52,007 nt of DNA from Sphingomonas endophytica (GCF_014199415.1 NZ_JACIJN010000014.1:1-52007), one strand, 5' to 3'. Counted from the first letter of the stretch, positions 40,871-50,691 are shown. Program-made: numbers and translations. Notes: generated by a model not told the origin, from the sequence alone.

Positions 40871-42156
40871 TGCTCCTTGCCGTCCTGATTTTCGTCGCCA
40901 CGATCGCGCTCGTCATCTGGCAACCCAAGGGACTCGGCATCGGGTGGAGCGCGATGGGCGGGGCCGTCGTCGCGCTGCTCGCGGGCGTCGTCACGCTGTC
41001 CGACGTGCCGGTGGTGTGGGGTATCGTCTGGAACGCGACGGCCGCGTTCGTCGCGATCATCGTCATCAGCCTGCTGCTCGATGAGGCCGGATTCTTCGAA
41101 TGGGCGGCGCTCCACGTCGCCCGCTGGGGCAGGGGGCATGGTCGCCGGCTGTTCGTCCTGATCGTGCTGCTCGGCGCGGCGGTGTCCGCGCTGTTCGCAA
41201 ACGATGGCGCGGCGCTGATCCTGACGCCGATCGTCATCGCCATGCTGCGGGCGCTGGGGTTCAAGGACAAGGCGACGCTGGCGTTCGTCATGGCGGCGGG
41301 ATTCATCGCCGACACCGCCAGCCTGCCGCTGGTCGTCTCGAACCTCGTCAACATCGTGTCGGCCGACTTCTTCCACGTCGGCTTCGGCGACTATGCGGCC
41401 GTGATGGTGCCGGTCGACCTGGTGTCGATCGCCGCCACGCTGGGTGCGCTGCTGCTGTTCTTCCGGCGCGACATACAGGCAGACTATGACGTGAGCGCTC
41501 TGCGCGCGCCGCGCGACGCGATCCGCGATGCCGCGACGTTCCGCGCCGGATGGATCGTTCTCGCGCTGCTGCTCGCCGGCTTCTTCCTGCTCGAACCGCT
41601 CGGCGTGCCGGTCAGCGCCGTGGCCGCAGCCGGCGCGATCCTGCTGTTGGTGATCGCGGGGCGGGGCCATGTGATTCAGACCGGCAAGGTGCTGCGCGGC
41701 GCACCGTGGCAGGTCGTGATCTTCTCGCTCGGCATGTATCTCGTCGTCTATGGCCTGCGGAACGCCGGCCTGACCGACCATCTGGCGGCGCTGCTCGATC
41801 GTACCGCGCAAGGCGGCGTATGGGGTGCGGCGCTGGGTACGGGCGTCATCGCGGCGGTCCTGTCGTCGGTGATGAACAACATGCCGACCGTGCTGGTGGG
41901 CGCGCTCTCGATCGACGCCACCCACGCCACGGGCGCGATCAAGGAAGCAATGATCTACGCCAACGTGATCGGCTGCGATCTCGGCCCCAAGCTGACGCCG
42001 ATCGGGTCGCTCGCGACGCTGCTCTGGCTCCACGTCCTCGGGCAGAAGGGCGTTCGGATCGGATGGGGCTATTACTTTCGGGTCGGCGTCACGCTTACCG
42101 TGCCGGTGCTGCTCGTCACGCTCGCGGCGCTCGCGATCCGGATCAGCCTCGGGTGA
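40870..42156 (+). CDS. arsB: Arsenite efflux permease ArsB
   Basis: 428 residues, about eleven transmembrane helices. ArsB/NhaD superfamily motifs: [18 protein letters not shown] and [15 protein letters not shown], and [20 protein letters not shown]. Extrudes As(III). Overlaps arsC and the next gene. Confidence 0.93.
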   Translation: MLLAVLIFVATIALVIWQPKGLGIGWSAMGGAVVALLAGVVTLSDVPVVWGIVWNATAAFVAIIVISLLLDEAGFFEWAALHVARWGRGHGRRLFVLIVLLGAAVSALFANDGAALILTPIVIAMLRALGFKDKATLAFVMAAGFIADTASLPLVVSNLVNIVSADFFHVGFGDYAAVMVPVDLVSIAATLGALLLFFRRDIQADYDVSALRAPRDAIRDAATFRAGWIVLALLLAGFFLLEPLGVPVSAVAAAGAILLLVIAGRGHVIQTGKVLRGAPWQVVIFSLGMYLVVYGLRNAGLTDHLAALLDRTAQGGVWGAALGTGVIAAVLSSVMNNMPTVLVGALSIDATHATGAIKEAMIYANVIGCDLGPKLTPIGSLATLLWLHVLGQKGVRIGWGYYFRVGVTLTVPVLLVTLAALAIRISLG

Positions 42157-42587
42157 CGGGACTGACCATCACGGCGCTTGAACCCGCCGAGCTGGCCGGG
42201 CTGGCATGGTTTCTCGATGCCGCCAGCCTGCCGAGCGCTGATCTCGCCGATCCCGGCCGCCTGTTCTTCCGGTTCGAGGCTGATAGCCTCGTCGGATATG
42301 GCGGCCTGGAGGGGGAGGGGGCCGACCGCCTGCTCCGCTCGATCGTCATCCTCGCCGATCGTCGCGGGCATGGCCTGGGCCGGGCGCTGGTCGCCACCCT
42401 CGAACAACAGGCGCGCACCCTCGGGGTGCGGCGCCTTCATCTGCTCACAACCACGGCCGTGCCATTCTTCCGGGCGCTCGGCTATGCCGACGCCGATCGC
42501 GGCGCGGCCCCCGCGGCCGTGGCCGCATCGCGCGAGTTTACCGCGCTATGCCCAGCGTCGGCCGTCTATCTCGTGAAAGCTCTCTGA
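42153..42587 (+). CDS. arsN2: GNAT-type acetyltransferase ArsN2
   Basis: 144 residues from a GTG overlapping the arsB stop. GNAT motif with the acetyl-CoA loop [19 protein letters not shown] and [20 protein letters not shown]. ArsN-type acetyltransferases occur in ars operons and acetylate organoarsenicals or related toxins; the substrate here is not known. Confidence 0.8.
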   Translation: MTGLTITALEPAELAGLAWFLDAASLPSADLADPGRLFFRFEADSLVGYGGLEGEGADRLLRSIVILADRRGHGLGRALVATLEQQARTLGVRRLHLLTTTAVPFFRALGYADADRGAAPAAVAASREFTALCPASAVYLVKAL

Positions 42588-43333
42588 TGCCGCTCCGCAC
42601 GCTTCCCGATCCCGATACCCTGCCGGCACTCGATCCCGCCTATGCCATTCAGCGGCCGGCGCTGGGGCTTGGCCCGCTTGATCCCGCACCGCGTATCCTT
42701 CTGCTCTACGGTTCGCTGCGCGAACGGTCCTTCTCCCGGCTGTGTGTCAAGGAAGCGGCGCGCCTGCTCCGCTTCTTCGGGTGCGAGACGCGCATCTTCG
42801 ATCCATCGACCCTGCCGTTGCCCGACCAACATGCCGGCGACGATCATCCAGCCGTCCACGAGCTGCGTGAGCTGTCTTTATGGTCGGAGGGTCAGGTGTG
42901 GTGCAGCCCGGAACGTCACGGGCAGATCACTGGCATCATGAAGCTGCAGATTGACCATCTGCCGCTGTCGATGGGCGGGATGCGCCCGACGCAGGGGCGC
43001 ACGCTCGCGGTCATGCAGGTATCGGCCGGATCGCAGTCGTTTAACAGCGTCAACACGCTACGCGTGCTGGGTCGCTGGATGCGGATGGTGACGATCCCGA
43101 ACCAGTCGAGCGTCGCCAAGGCGTTCAACGAGTTCGATGACGCCGGACGCATGAAGCCGTCCAGCTACTATGACCGGATCGTCGATGTGATGGAGGAGCT
43201 GGTCCGCTTTACGGTGCTGCTGCGCCCGCACGCCGCCCAGCTCGTCGACCGCTATTCCGAACGCAAGGAAGCGGGCGTGCCGGTCGATACGGCGACGGAT
43301 CTATCAAGCATCGCGACTGCCCGCGAAGGATAG
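42587..43333 (+). CDS. arsH: NADPH-dependent FMN reductase ArsH
   Basis: 248 residues. Flavodoxin-like fold with FMN loop [12 protein letters not shown] and family segments [20 protein letters not shown] and [17 protein letters not shown]. ArsH oxidises trivalent organoarsenicals and gives protection in ars operons. Overlaps the ArsN2 gene by one base; last gene of the operon. Confidence 0.93.
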   Translation: MPLRTLPDPDTLPALDPAYAIQRPALGLGPLDPAPRILLLYGSLRERSFSRLCVKEAARLLRFFGCETRIFDPSTLPLPDQHAGDDHPAVHELRELSLWSEGQVWCSPERHGQITGIMKLQIDHLPLSMGGMRPTQGRTLAVMQVSAGSQSFNSVNTLRVLGRWMRMVTIPNQSSVAKAFNEFDDAGRMKPSSYYDRIVDVMEELVRFTVLLRPHAAQLVDRYSERKEAGVPVDTATDLSSIATAREG

Positions 43334-43414
43334 CAGCCAACTCGATAGATAGCCGAGCGGAGCCATAGACGTTATCTTGGTGGTCAATCGAACCTAGCCG
43401 CAAGAGGACAGGAG

Positions 43415-43726
43415 ATGGCGATCAATACGATCATTCAGCTCGGCGCGCACAGGGCAAAGACCTGTAAGACGCGGTTCGGCAATGTGACAGTCACGGCTCC
43501 CCCGCCCTCTAAGGCGATGGTCCAGCACAACGTGAAGGCCAGCACGCAAGCGCTCGAACGGGTAACGAAACGTTTGGCTAAAGCCGGCGTCCGTCTTTAC
43601 GCTAAAAAAGACGTTCCTCTCTACTCGCTCGACAGCGACAATCCCGACGTGATGATCCGCAAGCTAAACGGGAAGGTCGAGCGAGGGAGCTTCATCGACG
43701 GCGCGTTTAACGCGGAGGCAAGGTAG
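43415..43726 (+). CDS. Hypothetical protein, 103 residues
   Basis: Good ribosome site (ACAGGAG) before the ATG. Sequence opens MAINTIIQLGAHRAKTCKTR, has a likely helix (STQALERVTKRLAKAGV) and no signal peptide or membrane segment. No family recognised. Stands alone between the ars operon and the mobilisation region. Confidence 0.6.
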   Translation: MAINTIIQLGAHRAKTCKTRFGNVTVTAPPPSKAMVQHNVKASTQALERVTKRLAKAGVRLYAKKDVPLYSLDSDNPDVMIRKLNGKVERGSFIDGAFNAEAR

Positions 43727-43959
43727 GGTCGGCAGGAGGGTCGTTCGCCAGGTTCGCGTTCAAACTCTCACGATTGACCACCCATGTGCATCATGGTTGT
43801 CCTTTGTCGCGTAGTTTTCTAGATAGAAGATACTCGCGGCCTTCCTTTGGAAGTGTCCGTTTCCCGTAAGGGAACTAACAGGCCAGGGCCGTCCGAAAGG
43901 GCGGCCCTTGGTTTATCCGCCGCATCGTAAGCAGTGCCACGTGGCACACCCTCCGGTTG
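43727..43959. other. Gap between the hypothetical gene and the DUF6118 gene
   Basis: About 230 bases without a supported gene. It contains two hairpins, a small one at about 43860-43873 (TTTCCCGTAAGGGAA) and a stronger one at 43886-43907, listed separately. Otherwise nothing recognised. Confidence 0.5.
43886..43907. terminator. Rho-independent-like hairpin
   Basis: Stem GGGCCGTCC with GGGCGGCCC (one G-U pair) around a GAAA tetraloop, followed by TTGGTTTAT. Lies between the rightward gene at 43415 and the leftward DUF6118 gene, so it can end both transcripts. Confidence 0.65.
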
Positions 43960-44649
43960 TCAGCGCTGAGCGCGCGCGCTCTCGATCCTGATAGTACATT
44001 GAACCGGCTTCCCGGTTTTGGTTGCCGCGCGCTGACACCGCTCGACTGCTGTGCGATTGGCGGTGACGATCCGGTCGCCCGCGGCGATATTGGCGAAGGC
44101 ATCCGGCGCTGCGGTCCGCATCATGCGCTGCCCGCCTTCCCACATCGGCATGTCGAGCGTGCGCGCAGCCATCCGCTCCGACCATTGCCAACCTGTCGGC
44201 ACTGAACGTGCCACGACGCCGGCGAACACTGCCCATACGATCATGCCGACGACGATCCCGCCGATCGCCGCCCGGACCAGCCATCGGTTCTGCTCGTCAC
44301 CGCGCCGGGCTGATGCCGCGACACCATGCAGGGCACGCGTGGCGTCGCGCAGCTCGCCCGCCGCAGTTTTCACCGCCTGCCGGTCCTCGGCGACGGCACC
44401 CGTGATGCGGTTGGCGACTTGGCGGGCGACCGCTTCCTCCTCGATCGCCTTCCGCATGAACTCGGCGCGCTGGAGGGTGGCGTTCGCCAGCTTTGTGATC
44501 TGACCCAGCGTCTCGCCATAATCGGGCGGTTCGGGTCGATCGTCGCGCGCCGCGATCCCCTCGATCGCGCGCCTGAGCAACGCCAGCTCGCCGCGCACGC
44601 CCTCGAACGCTTCGGCCGCGGCATCCCGTTCATGATCTTCGTCGTCCAT
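43960..44649 (-). CDS. DUF6118-family membrane protein
   Basis: 229 residues. A helical, probably coiled-coil N-terminal part (about 10-110), one transmembrane helix (about 127-147, AAIGGIVVGMIVWAVFAGVVA) and a C-terminal part ending VQCTIRIESARAQR. Genes of this family regularly follow traA on sphingomonad plasmids. Function is unknown; it follows traA by 33 bases on the same strand. Confidence 0.75.
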   Translation of the reverse strand: MDDEDHERDAAAEAFEGVRGELALLRRAIEGIAARDDRPEPPDYGETLGQITKLANATLQRAEFMRKAIEEEAVARQVANRITGAVAEDRQAVKTAAGELRDATRALHGVAASARRGDEQNRWLVRAAIGGIVVGMIVWAVFAGVVARSVPTGWQWSERMAARTLDMPMWEGGQRMMRTAAPDAFANIAAGDRIVTANRTAVERCQRAATKTGKPVQCTIRIESARAQR

Positions 44650-44682
44650 CCCGCCTCCTTCTCGTATCCGAAAGCACGAACT

Positions 44683-47607
44683 CTAGCGGCTCATGCCCCT
44701 GTCACGGTCGAGCGCCGGCCCGATCGATCGCGCCAGCGCATCGCCGATCGACCGCTCACGCTCGATCCTGATTTCCAGCTCGGGCGCACGACGGCGCAGC
44801 GCGGACTCAAGTTGCGGATCGCGGGCAAGCCCGCCCGCCGCCTGCGCCATGCGCCCGCGCGTCTTCTCCGCACCTTCATGGTCGCCGGCCCGTTCCAGGC
44901 CGGCACGCTGGCGCTGCATCGCCTGCCAGCCCGTCACGAACCGATCGGCACGCGCGTCCGGATCAAGCCGGATACGCTGCTCCTCGGCCATCGCGCGCGC
45001 CGCACCGCCCGTGTTGCCGCCCGATGCCTGCTCGATCAGCGACGGATCGCGACGGATCGCCGCGGCGAGATCACGCGCGGCATCGGGCCGGACGGCGTCC
45101 AGCGCTGCGCCCGCCTTGCGCAGCGCGTCTTCCTGATAGGGCAGCACGGGCAAGTCCCTAGCCGTCTGCCGGGCGATATCGCCGGCGGCACGGGCATAGT
45201 GTCCGATCGCCCTGGCCTGGTCGGGACGGTCGTTACCGATCGCCGCCCCGCCCCTTTCGGTTGCCGGTGCCTTTTCCATCGCGGGCTTCGGTTTGAACCC
45301 CGCGAACATGCCCCGCGCCTTGTCGCGCACCTTCTCGACCACTTGGCGCGCGAGTTCCGGGAACCGGATCTCGCGCCGATCGGCGAACGCGCGGGCATGG
45401 TCCTGCTCGCCACGTGTCGGCGCATAGTCGCCGGCCATGTCCTTGCCGCGGTCGCGCGACAGGGCCCGGACGAGCTGACGCTGATCGGCGAAGTCGTCGC
45501 GGCCATAATGGAGCTGCACATCGTCGCGATGCCGCGACATGCCGACATAGGCGCTGTGCCGGTCCATGCCGGGGGTAGCGAGGATGTGCGCGCGATCGAC
45601 CGTCACGCCCTGCGATTTGTGGAATGTGGCAGCGTAGCCATGATCGACATGGGCATAGTCCTTTGCGTCGAACGCGACCTGACGCCCCCCGTCCAGCCGG
45701 ACGGTCATGCCCTCCGGCGTCACCTGCTCGATCGTGCCGAGCGTGCCGTTCTTCACCCCCAGCGACCGCTCGTTCCGCAGGAACATCAGGCGGTCGCCGC
45801 TCGCGAACTGGCGCGCGCCCCGATCGGCGCTGAACGTCACGTCGCCGCCAAGGTCGCCGGTCGCGCGAAGTCGCCCGCGCGCCTCCTCGTTCAGCTCGCG
45901 GACCTCGGCGTTGGTGTGGGTGAGGATGACGCGGGATTTGTCCGGCTCGACCTGCCGCGCGCGATCCCAACCGTCCACCAGCTCGCCCCGCGCCTGCTCA
46001 CGCGTGTCGGCCGCGTGGACCATGCCCTTGGCATCATAGGCATGGATCGCCTCGCCGGTGCGCCCCGTCGCGAGCGCGCGCGTCGCGTCGCGCTGCCAGT
46101 CCTCACGCTGCCGCCTGATCTCGGTAATCTCGGCCGCGCCGTGCCGCTCGGTGACACTGCGGAACGCCGCGCCGGCCTCGATCGCCTGCAACTGCTCGGG
46201 GTCGCCTACCATGACGACCTTGGCACCGGCGTCGCGGGCTTGGCCAAGCACGCGCTCCATCTGGCGCGTGCCGATCATACCGGCCTCGTCCAGGACCAGC
46301 ACGTCCCTGGGGCCTAGCTGCTCGCGCCCCTGGCCCCATGCGTGTTCGAGGCTGGCGATCGTCCGCGACGTGATGCCGGACCCGCCCTCAAGGTTCTCCG
46401 CCGCGATGCCGGACAAGGCTGCGCCGCGCACCGTGTAGCCCTCCCGCTCCCACGCCTCGCGCGCGACGCCGAGCATCGCCGACTTGCCGCTGCCGGCGTA
46501 GCCGACGACGGACGCCAGCCCGGCGCTGCCGGTGACATGATCGAAGGCGTCGCGCTGCTCGGCCGAAAGGACAAGCCCCTTGGCGCTGGCCGCGTCGATC
46601 GCGGCGTCACGGTGCCGATCGCCGACGCCATGCCCGGCGCGACCCGCCAGCTCGTCGCCGGCCCGCTCAAGCCGGGCTTCCGTCGCGATCATGTCGCGGG
46701 ACGTGAACCGCTCCTGGTCGCGCCCGTCCTTCCCCAATGCTACCAGCTCGGAGCTGCCACGCACCGCGCCCATCACCTGGTCGAACTGATCCTTGCCGTC
46801 GCTATGCCGAAACGCGAACGTTGCAAGGTCGCGGGTGGTGAACGTCGCCTGGCTGCGCGTGATAGCGTCCAGCGCAATTCCCGGATCGGCGATGATCTTC
46901 TCGCCGTTTTCGCGGGCGATGCGCGTGTGATCCTCGATCCGCTCGGCCTCAAGCCCCTGCTCCGGTCGCCGGGACGCTGCGGGGCCGATCTTGTGCTGCG
47001 GCTCCAACCCGATCCCCTGCGCCTCGTAGGAACGGTGATCGATCCGCCCCTCCAGCCCCAGCTCGGCCATGCGCTCGTTGACGTGCGCCGCCCACGCCTC
47101 GCGCCACTCCTTCAACAGCTCGGTGCCGTTCCAGTCGCGGTTCTTCCTGCCAAACCCCTCCGGGCCTACGTCGCGCATGGTCATCATCACATGCGCGTGC
47201 GGCTTGGGGGTGCCGTCCTTCGCCTTGTCCCAATGCACGTTCAGGTCCGCGACCATCCCGCGATCGACAAACTGCCTCTTCACGAAATCCCGCGCGAGCT
47301 GGACGCCCTGCTTCTCGTTCATCTCGCGCGGAATCGAGAACTCCACCTCACGGGCAAGCTGCGCGTCCTTGCGCTTCTCCCCTGCCTCCACCTCGTTCCA
47401 CAAAGTCGAGCGGTCGTTTAAACGTTCCGGCGCGCCCTCCGGCAACATCACTTCGGAATAGATGACGCCGGCCTTGTTGCTGAAATCATGATCGCGTCCG
47501 AGCCGGTCGTCGTGCAGCTCGGATGCCGAACGATAGGCAGCACTCGCGACGGCGCTCGATCCGTTCGCGCGGCTTACGATCTTGGCGGAGAAATGGTAGA
47601 TCGCCAT
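44683..47607 (-). CDS. traA: Relaxase-helicase TraA (MobQ/Ti type)
   Basis: 974 residues. N-terminal MobA/MobL relaxase domain (about 1-235) with likely nicking Tyr25 (ASAAYRSA) and the His triad in HWDKAKDGTPKPHAHV (H125, H137, H139). Next a RecD/TraI-like helicase: Walker A VGYAGSGKSAM and DVLVLDEAGMIGT, then the UvrD-like C-terminal motif YAATFHKSQGVTVDRAHIL. The last ~200 residues are helical. It nicks oriT and unwinds the transferred strand. Divergent from traC with oriT between, as in Ti plasmids. Confidence 0.93.
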   Translation of the reverse strand: MAIYHFSAKIVSRANGSSAVASAAYRSASELHDDRLGRDHDFSNKAGVIYSEVMLPEGAPERLNDRSTLWNEVEAGEKRKDAQLAREVEFSIPREMNEKQGVQLARDFVKRQFVDRGMVADLNVHWDKAKDGTPKPHAHVMMTMRDVGPEGFGRKNRDWNGTELLKEWREAWAAHVNERMAELGLEGRIDHRSYEAQGIGLEPQHKIGPAASRRPEQGLEAERIEDHTRIARENGEKIIADPGIALDAITRSQATFTTRDLATFAFRHSDGKDQFDQVMGAVRGSSELVALGKDGRDQERFTSRDMIATEARLERAGDELAGRAGHGVGDRHRDAAIDAASAKGLVLSAEQRDAFDHVTGSAGLASVVGYAGSGKSAMLGVAREAWEREGYTVRGAALSGIAAENLEGGSGITSRTIASLEHAWGQGREQLGPRDVLVLDEAGMIGTRQMERVLGQARDAGAKVVMVGDPEQLQAIEAGAAFRSVTERHGAAEITEIRRQREDWQRDATRALATGRTGEAIHAYDAKGMVHAADTREQARGELVDGWDRARQVEPDKSRVILTHTNAEVRELNEEARGRLRATGDLGGDVTFSADRGARQFASGDRLMFLRNERSLGVKNGTLGTIEQVTPEGMTVRLDGGRQVAFDAKDYAHVDHGYAATFHKSQGVTVDRAHILATPGMDRHSAYVGMSRHRDDVQLHYGRDDFADQRQLVRALSRDRGKDMAGDYAPTRGEQDHARAFADRREIRFPELARQVVEKVRDKARGMFAGFKPKPAMEKAPATERGGAAIGNDRPDQARAIGHYARAAGDIARQTARDLPVLPYQEDALRKAGAALDAVRPDAARDLAAAIRRDPSLIEQASGGNTGGAARAMAEEQRIRLDPDARADRFVTGWQAMQRQRAGLERAGDHEGAEKTRGRMAQAAGGLARDPQLESALRRRAPELEIRIERERSIGDALARSIGPALDRDRGMSR

Positions 47608-47636
47608 GACGCTTCGTACACTGCCTTACTTAGCGC

Positions 47637-47668
47637 ACGTCGGCAACGACGTATAAGCGCGCACTCAC
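47637..47668 (+). other. Candidate oriT
   Basis: An inverted repeat ACGTCG-GCAA-CGACGT (47637-47652) is followed by ATAAGCGCGCACTCAC. A short hairpin followed by (T)ATAA-xx-GCGC is the layout of RSF1010/Ti-type (MobQ) transfer origins, whose nic lies in the GCGC segment. It lies in the 174-bp gap between the divergent traA and traC, where Ti plasmids carry oriT. Exact nic not proven. Confidence 0.65.
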
Positions 47669-47781
47669 GATCTGCTGCGCATCTCCTGACTGACTTGATG
47701 CTGCTTTCTGTTCGTTCCGGCTTTACCCATGTGCCGGACGCGCTAGGATGCTGCTGACCGATACGCGGAAAGGTGAAGGCG

Positions 47782-48111
47782 ATGCGGAAGGTTCGCGATT
47801 ACGATGCCGAGTTGAAGGCGCTGGGTGACAAGACTCGCGCACTCAAGGCGAAGCGGGTCGAACAGCTTGGCCAGCTTGTCACCGCGACCGGAGCCGACGC
47901 GCTCGATGCAGAAACCCTCGCCGGCGTATTGCTCGACGCGATCGGATCGAAGGATGCGGGTGCGAAGGAGGCATGGCGCGCGAAGGGCGCGGCCTTCTTT
48001 CAACGGCGTGGGCGCAAAGGTGGCGGCGCTGCTGCAATCGACGGATCGGGCGCTGCGGCTGAACCGGGCGGCGATGCTGCGGGCGGAAGCGGCGGAGCGG
48101 CGAACGGATAG
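47782..48111 (+). CDS. traC: TraC-like mobilisation accessory protein
   Basis: 109 residues from MRKVRDYDAELKALGDK with a ribosome site (GGTGAAGG). N-terminal coiled-coil helix (YDAELKALGDKTRALKAKRVEQLGQL), as in Ti-plasmid TraC proteins, then a Gly/Ala-rich tail. Likely helps the relaxase bind oriT. Overlaps traD. Confidence 0.7.
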   Translation: MRKVRDYDAELKALGDKTRALKAKRVEQLGQLVTATGADALDAETLAGVLLDAIGSKDAGAKEAWRAKGAAFFQRRGRKGGGAAAIDGSGAAAEPGGDAAGGSGGAANG

Positions 48112-48343
48112 CAGGGTCTGGGTCGTGCAACGTCGGACAAGAACACGCCATCTGATTGAGCTGGGCGGGCTGGTCCAGAAAGCCGGGCTTGTCGAACTGA
48201 CGGATGACGATCGCGCCACGCTCTACGGCGCGCTGCTTGATATCGCCGGACGCGCGCGCGGCGATGATGCCGGTGATACGCTGGCGTTGTGGAAGCGCCG
48301 CGGCAGACGGGCGTTCGACGCGGAAGCGGAGAAGGTTGAATGA
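48074..48343 (+). CDS. traD: Conjugal transfer protein TraD (Ti type)
   Basis: 89 residues from MLRAEAAERR. Core RTRTRHLIELGGLVQKAGL and DDDRATLYGALLDIAGRAR is the small Ti-type TraD family. The start lies inside the end of traC in another frame; translation is probably coupled. Relaxosome accessory role. Confidence 0.8.
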   Translation: MLRAEAAERRTDSRVWVVQRRTRTRHLIELGGLVQKAGLVELTDDDRATLYGALLDIAGRARGDDAGDTLALWKRRGRRAFDAEAEKVE

Positions 48344-48624
48344 CCGGGTTGAACATTGAAGCAATCCGCGCCGAAGTTCGCGCGCTCGACTATGTGCGGG
48401 GCACCCTGACCGACGCCGCGATGTGGCGCGAGGACGACGAGGATTCCCGGGCCAACCTCGCGATCGAAAACATGGCGCTGTCTGCTGAGGATGACGCGCT
48501 GTTCGACATGCTGCGCGACGAATGCGTGCCCCCTCCCCTCGCCACGCAAATACTCCTTAAACTGCTCGGCCATCCCGACGCCGATCCGGCGCTGGCGATC
48601 ACGCCTGCCGGTGCGAGCTGCTGA
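48340..48624 (+). CDS. Hypothetical protein between traD and traG
   Basis: 94 residues, overlapping traD by four bases and traG by one, so it is part of the transfer operon. Acidic (MWREDDEDSRANLAIENMAL), helical, no signal or membrane segment. Family not recognised; conserved position between traD and the coupling protein suggests an accessory relaxosome role. Confidence 0.7.
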   Translation: MTGLNIEAIRAEVRALDYVRGTLTDAAMWREDDEDSRANLAIENMALSAEDDALFDMLRDECVPPPLATQILLKLLGHPDADPALAITPAGASC

Positions 48625-50168
48625 TGCCAGCGCGCATCGGACCGCTAGCGGCGCTGTTCATCGGCTTCGTGGTGCTGATGGCGAGCAATTCCTGGCTCAA
48701 AGGGATCTTCGGCGTCGGTGAAATCGCGACCGATGTGCCGTTCCTGCTGACGGGCCTGACGCTGTTCGCGATCTGGAAGTTCAATCGCCGCGGCGGCAAC
48801 CGCGGTAACACCCTGTTCGGCTCGGCCCGGTTCGGCGATCGGCGCGATCTGGCGAAGCTTGAAGGCGCGGGCGATCTCATCATCGGCCGTTCGGGCAAGA
48901 CCAACAAGCTGCTGCACTATGGCGGCGCGGCACACCTGCTGACGATGGCCCCTACCCGGTCGGGCAAGGGCGTCGGCACGATCATCCCCAACCTGCTGCT
49001 GCTCGATCGCGCCGTGATCTGCATCGATCCCAAGGGCGAGAACGCGCGCGTCACCGCCCGTGCGCGCGCCGCCAAGGGCAAGGTGTGGTGCCTCGATCCG
49101 TTCGGCGTCTCGGGTCAGCCGGTCGCGCGCTACAACCCGCTCGATCGGCTCGATCCCGCCTCGATCGACCTCGCGGAGGATGCCGGCACGCTTGCCGACG
49201 CACTGGTCCATGACGCGCCCGGCCAGGCCGGAGAAGCGCATTGGAATGAGGAAGCCAAGGCGCTGATCGCCGGGCTGATCCTCCACGTCGTCACCACCGA
49301 ACCCGCCGATCGCCGCACGCTGGCGACGCTGCGCGAGCTGCTGACGCTTCCCCCTGCCCGCTTCGCGGCCCTGCTCGATGCCATGTCGGACAGTCCGGCC
49401 GCCGGCGGTCTGGTGGCGCGCGCCGCCAACCGCCACCTCGGCAAGTCCGATCGGGAAGCCGCGGGCGTGCTGTCTTCGGCTCAGCGTCACACCCACTTTC
49501 TCGACAGTCCGCGTATCGTGGACAGCACGTCCACGTCCGATTTTCGTTTTGCCGATTTGAAGGAGCGCCCCGCCACGGTGTTCCTCTGTCTGCCGCCCGA
49601 TCGGCTTGACACTTACGCGCGCTGGCTGCGCCTACTGGTTGCGCAGGCCGTTACCGATATGGCGCGCTCCCCTGCCCGTCCCGATAAGCCCGTGCTATTC
49701 CTGCTGGACGAATTTGCCGCACTCGGCCGATTGGAGCCGGTGGAGCGGGCGATGGGTCTGATGGCAGGCTACGGGATGCAGCTCTGGCCGATCCTCCAGG
49801 ACATGCATCAGCTCAAGGCCACCTATGGCGAACGTGCCGGCACGTTCATGTCCAATGCCGGCGTGATCCAAACGTTCGGCGTCAACGATCACGCTACGGC
49901 CGATATGCTCTCGAAGACGATCGGCGACACCACGATCGAATACACCACTTTTGGCTCGTCCGGCCCGGGAAGCGTATTCAGCAGCGGCACATATTCCGAA
50001 AGCTCCAGCAGCCACGTTGCGTCGCGCCGGCTAGCGACGCCCGATGAAATAATGCGGATGGACTCAGACAGCCTGCTACTGTTGCGGCAGGGCCAGATCC
50101 CTCTCGTAGTCGGCAAAATCCGCTATTACGCCGAGCGCGAATTTGCCGGCCTCTACGATCCGGGCTGA
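48624..50168 (+). CDS. traG: Type IV coupling protein TraG/VirD4
   Basis: 514 residues, shorter than Ti TraG (about 650). Two N-terminal membrane helices (about 7-22 and 38-52), Walker A APTRSGKGVGTII (109-121), ICIDPKGEN, and Walker B PVLFLLDEFAALG. Couples the relaxosome to a mating channel. No channel genes (VirB/Trb) are on this plasmid, so it must use one supplied by another element. Confidence 0.92.
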   Translation: MPARIGPLAALFIGFVVLMASNSWLKGIFGVGEIATDVPFLLTGLTLFAIWKFNRRGGNRGNTLFGSARFGDRRDLAKLEGAGDLIIGRSGKTNKLLHYGGAAHLLTMAPTRSGKGVGTIIPNLLLLDRAVICIDPKGENARVTARARAAKGKVWCLDPFGVSGQPVARYNPLDRLDPASIDLAEDAGTLADALVHDAPGQAGEAHWNEEAKALIAGLILHVVTTEPADRRTLATLRELLTLPPARFAALLDAMSDSPAAGGLVARAANRHLGKSDREAAGVLSSAQRHTHFLDSPRIVDSTSTSDFRFADLKERPATVFLCLPPDRLDTYARWLRLLVAQAVTDMARSPARPDKPVLFLLDEFAALGRLEPVERAMGLMAGYGMQLWPILQDMHQLKATYGERAGTFMSNAGVIQTFGVNDHATADMLSKTIGDTTIEYTTFGSSGPGSVFSSGTYSESSSSHVASRRLATPDEIMRMDSDSLLLLRQGQIPLVVGKIRYYAEREFAGLYDPG

Positions 50169-50326
50169 AAGGTCGTCGAAAGCACGAAAGGCATCCGAAA
50201 TCCGCTTGCCAGTCGGCGCGACCACAGTGGTGGCCCTTCTGATCCATAAAATTTGCGGGCAGATTCGTGCTTTCGGCGACCGATTGATCCTGCCGCAGAA
50301 GGCCAGCCTAATCGCTGCCCTCCCTG

Positions 50327-50338
50327 TATACGCGTATA
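50327..50338. promoter_or_regulatory. TATA 8-bp array near the origin (two units)
   Basis: TATA at 50327 and 50335, 8 bp apart, in CTGTATACGCGTATACC. The smallest of the five arrays; a possible secondary RHH-binding site beside the origin. Confidence 0.45.
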
Positions 50339-50372
50339 CCGCGCAGACGTCTCCACCTGCCTGGCGTGAAAA

Positions 50373-50388
50373 GTGAGTTTTGGGGTAG
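50373..50388 (+). repeat. Isolated iteron copy upstream of the origin
   Basis: GTGAGTTTTGGGGTAG, identical to the copies at 50940 and (inverted) 27-42. About 420 bp outside the main array. Confidence 0.7.
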
Positions 50389-50691
50389 TTCCTCACCGTT
50401 TGAGGGTAACAGTCGACACTGACCCGAACTGAACACCACAAGCGTCGCTGGCATCGCGGTTTAAGCGCCGCTGGTGGCGTGCGCTGCGTCCGGTACCCGG
50501 TTTGGTCCCGGAATGCCCTTCTCTCGCTCTCACAGCGCTTCTGTGCGGCTCTGGGGTGTAATCAGGCCCCGGCCGCCCTTCTTCTTCTCGCATAGCCTGC
50601 GGCGCTTGCGCCGCTCTGGTGACGGCGTAGCCGGCACGCGGCAAAAACGTATCGGCCGTATGGCCGATTCCTCATTATCTGTTTCTCTTGG

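Larger units (their letters stand above)
50169..50691. other. Gene-free stretch between traG and the origin
   Basis: About 520 bases with no supported coding region. It holds a two-unit TATA array (50327-50338) and an isolated iteron (50373-50388), then GC-rich sequence with small inverted repeats (for example CGGCGCTTGCGCCG-like near 50602). It probably belongs to the control region of replication and partition. Confidence 0.5.

Noticed and set aside
50169..50441. A 121-residue frame on the - strand beyond traG
   Set aside because: It crosses an iteron and a TATA array, overlaps the end of traG and has no motif; likely a chance frame.
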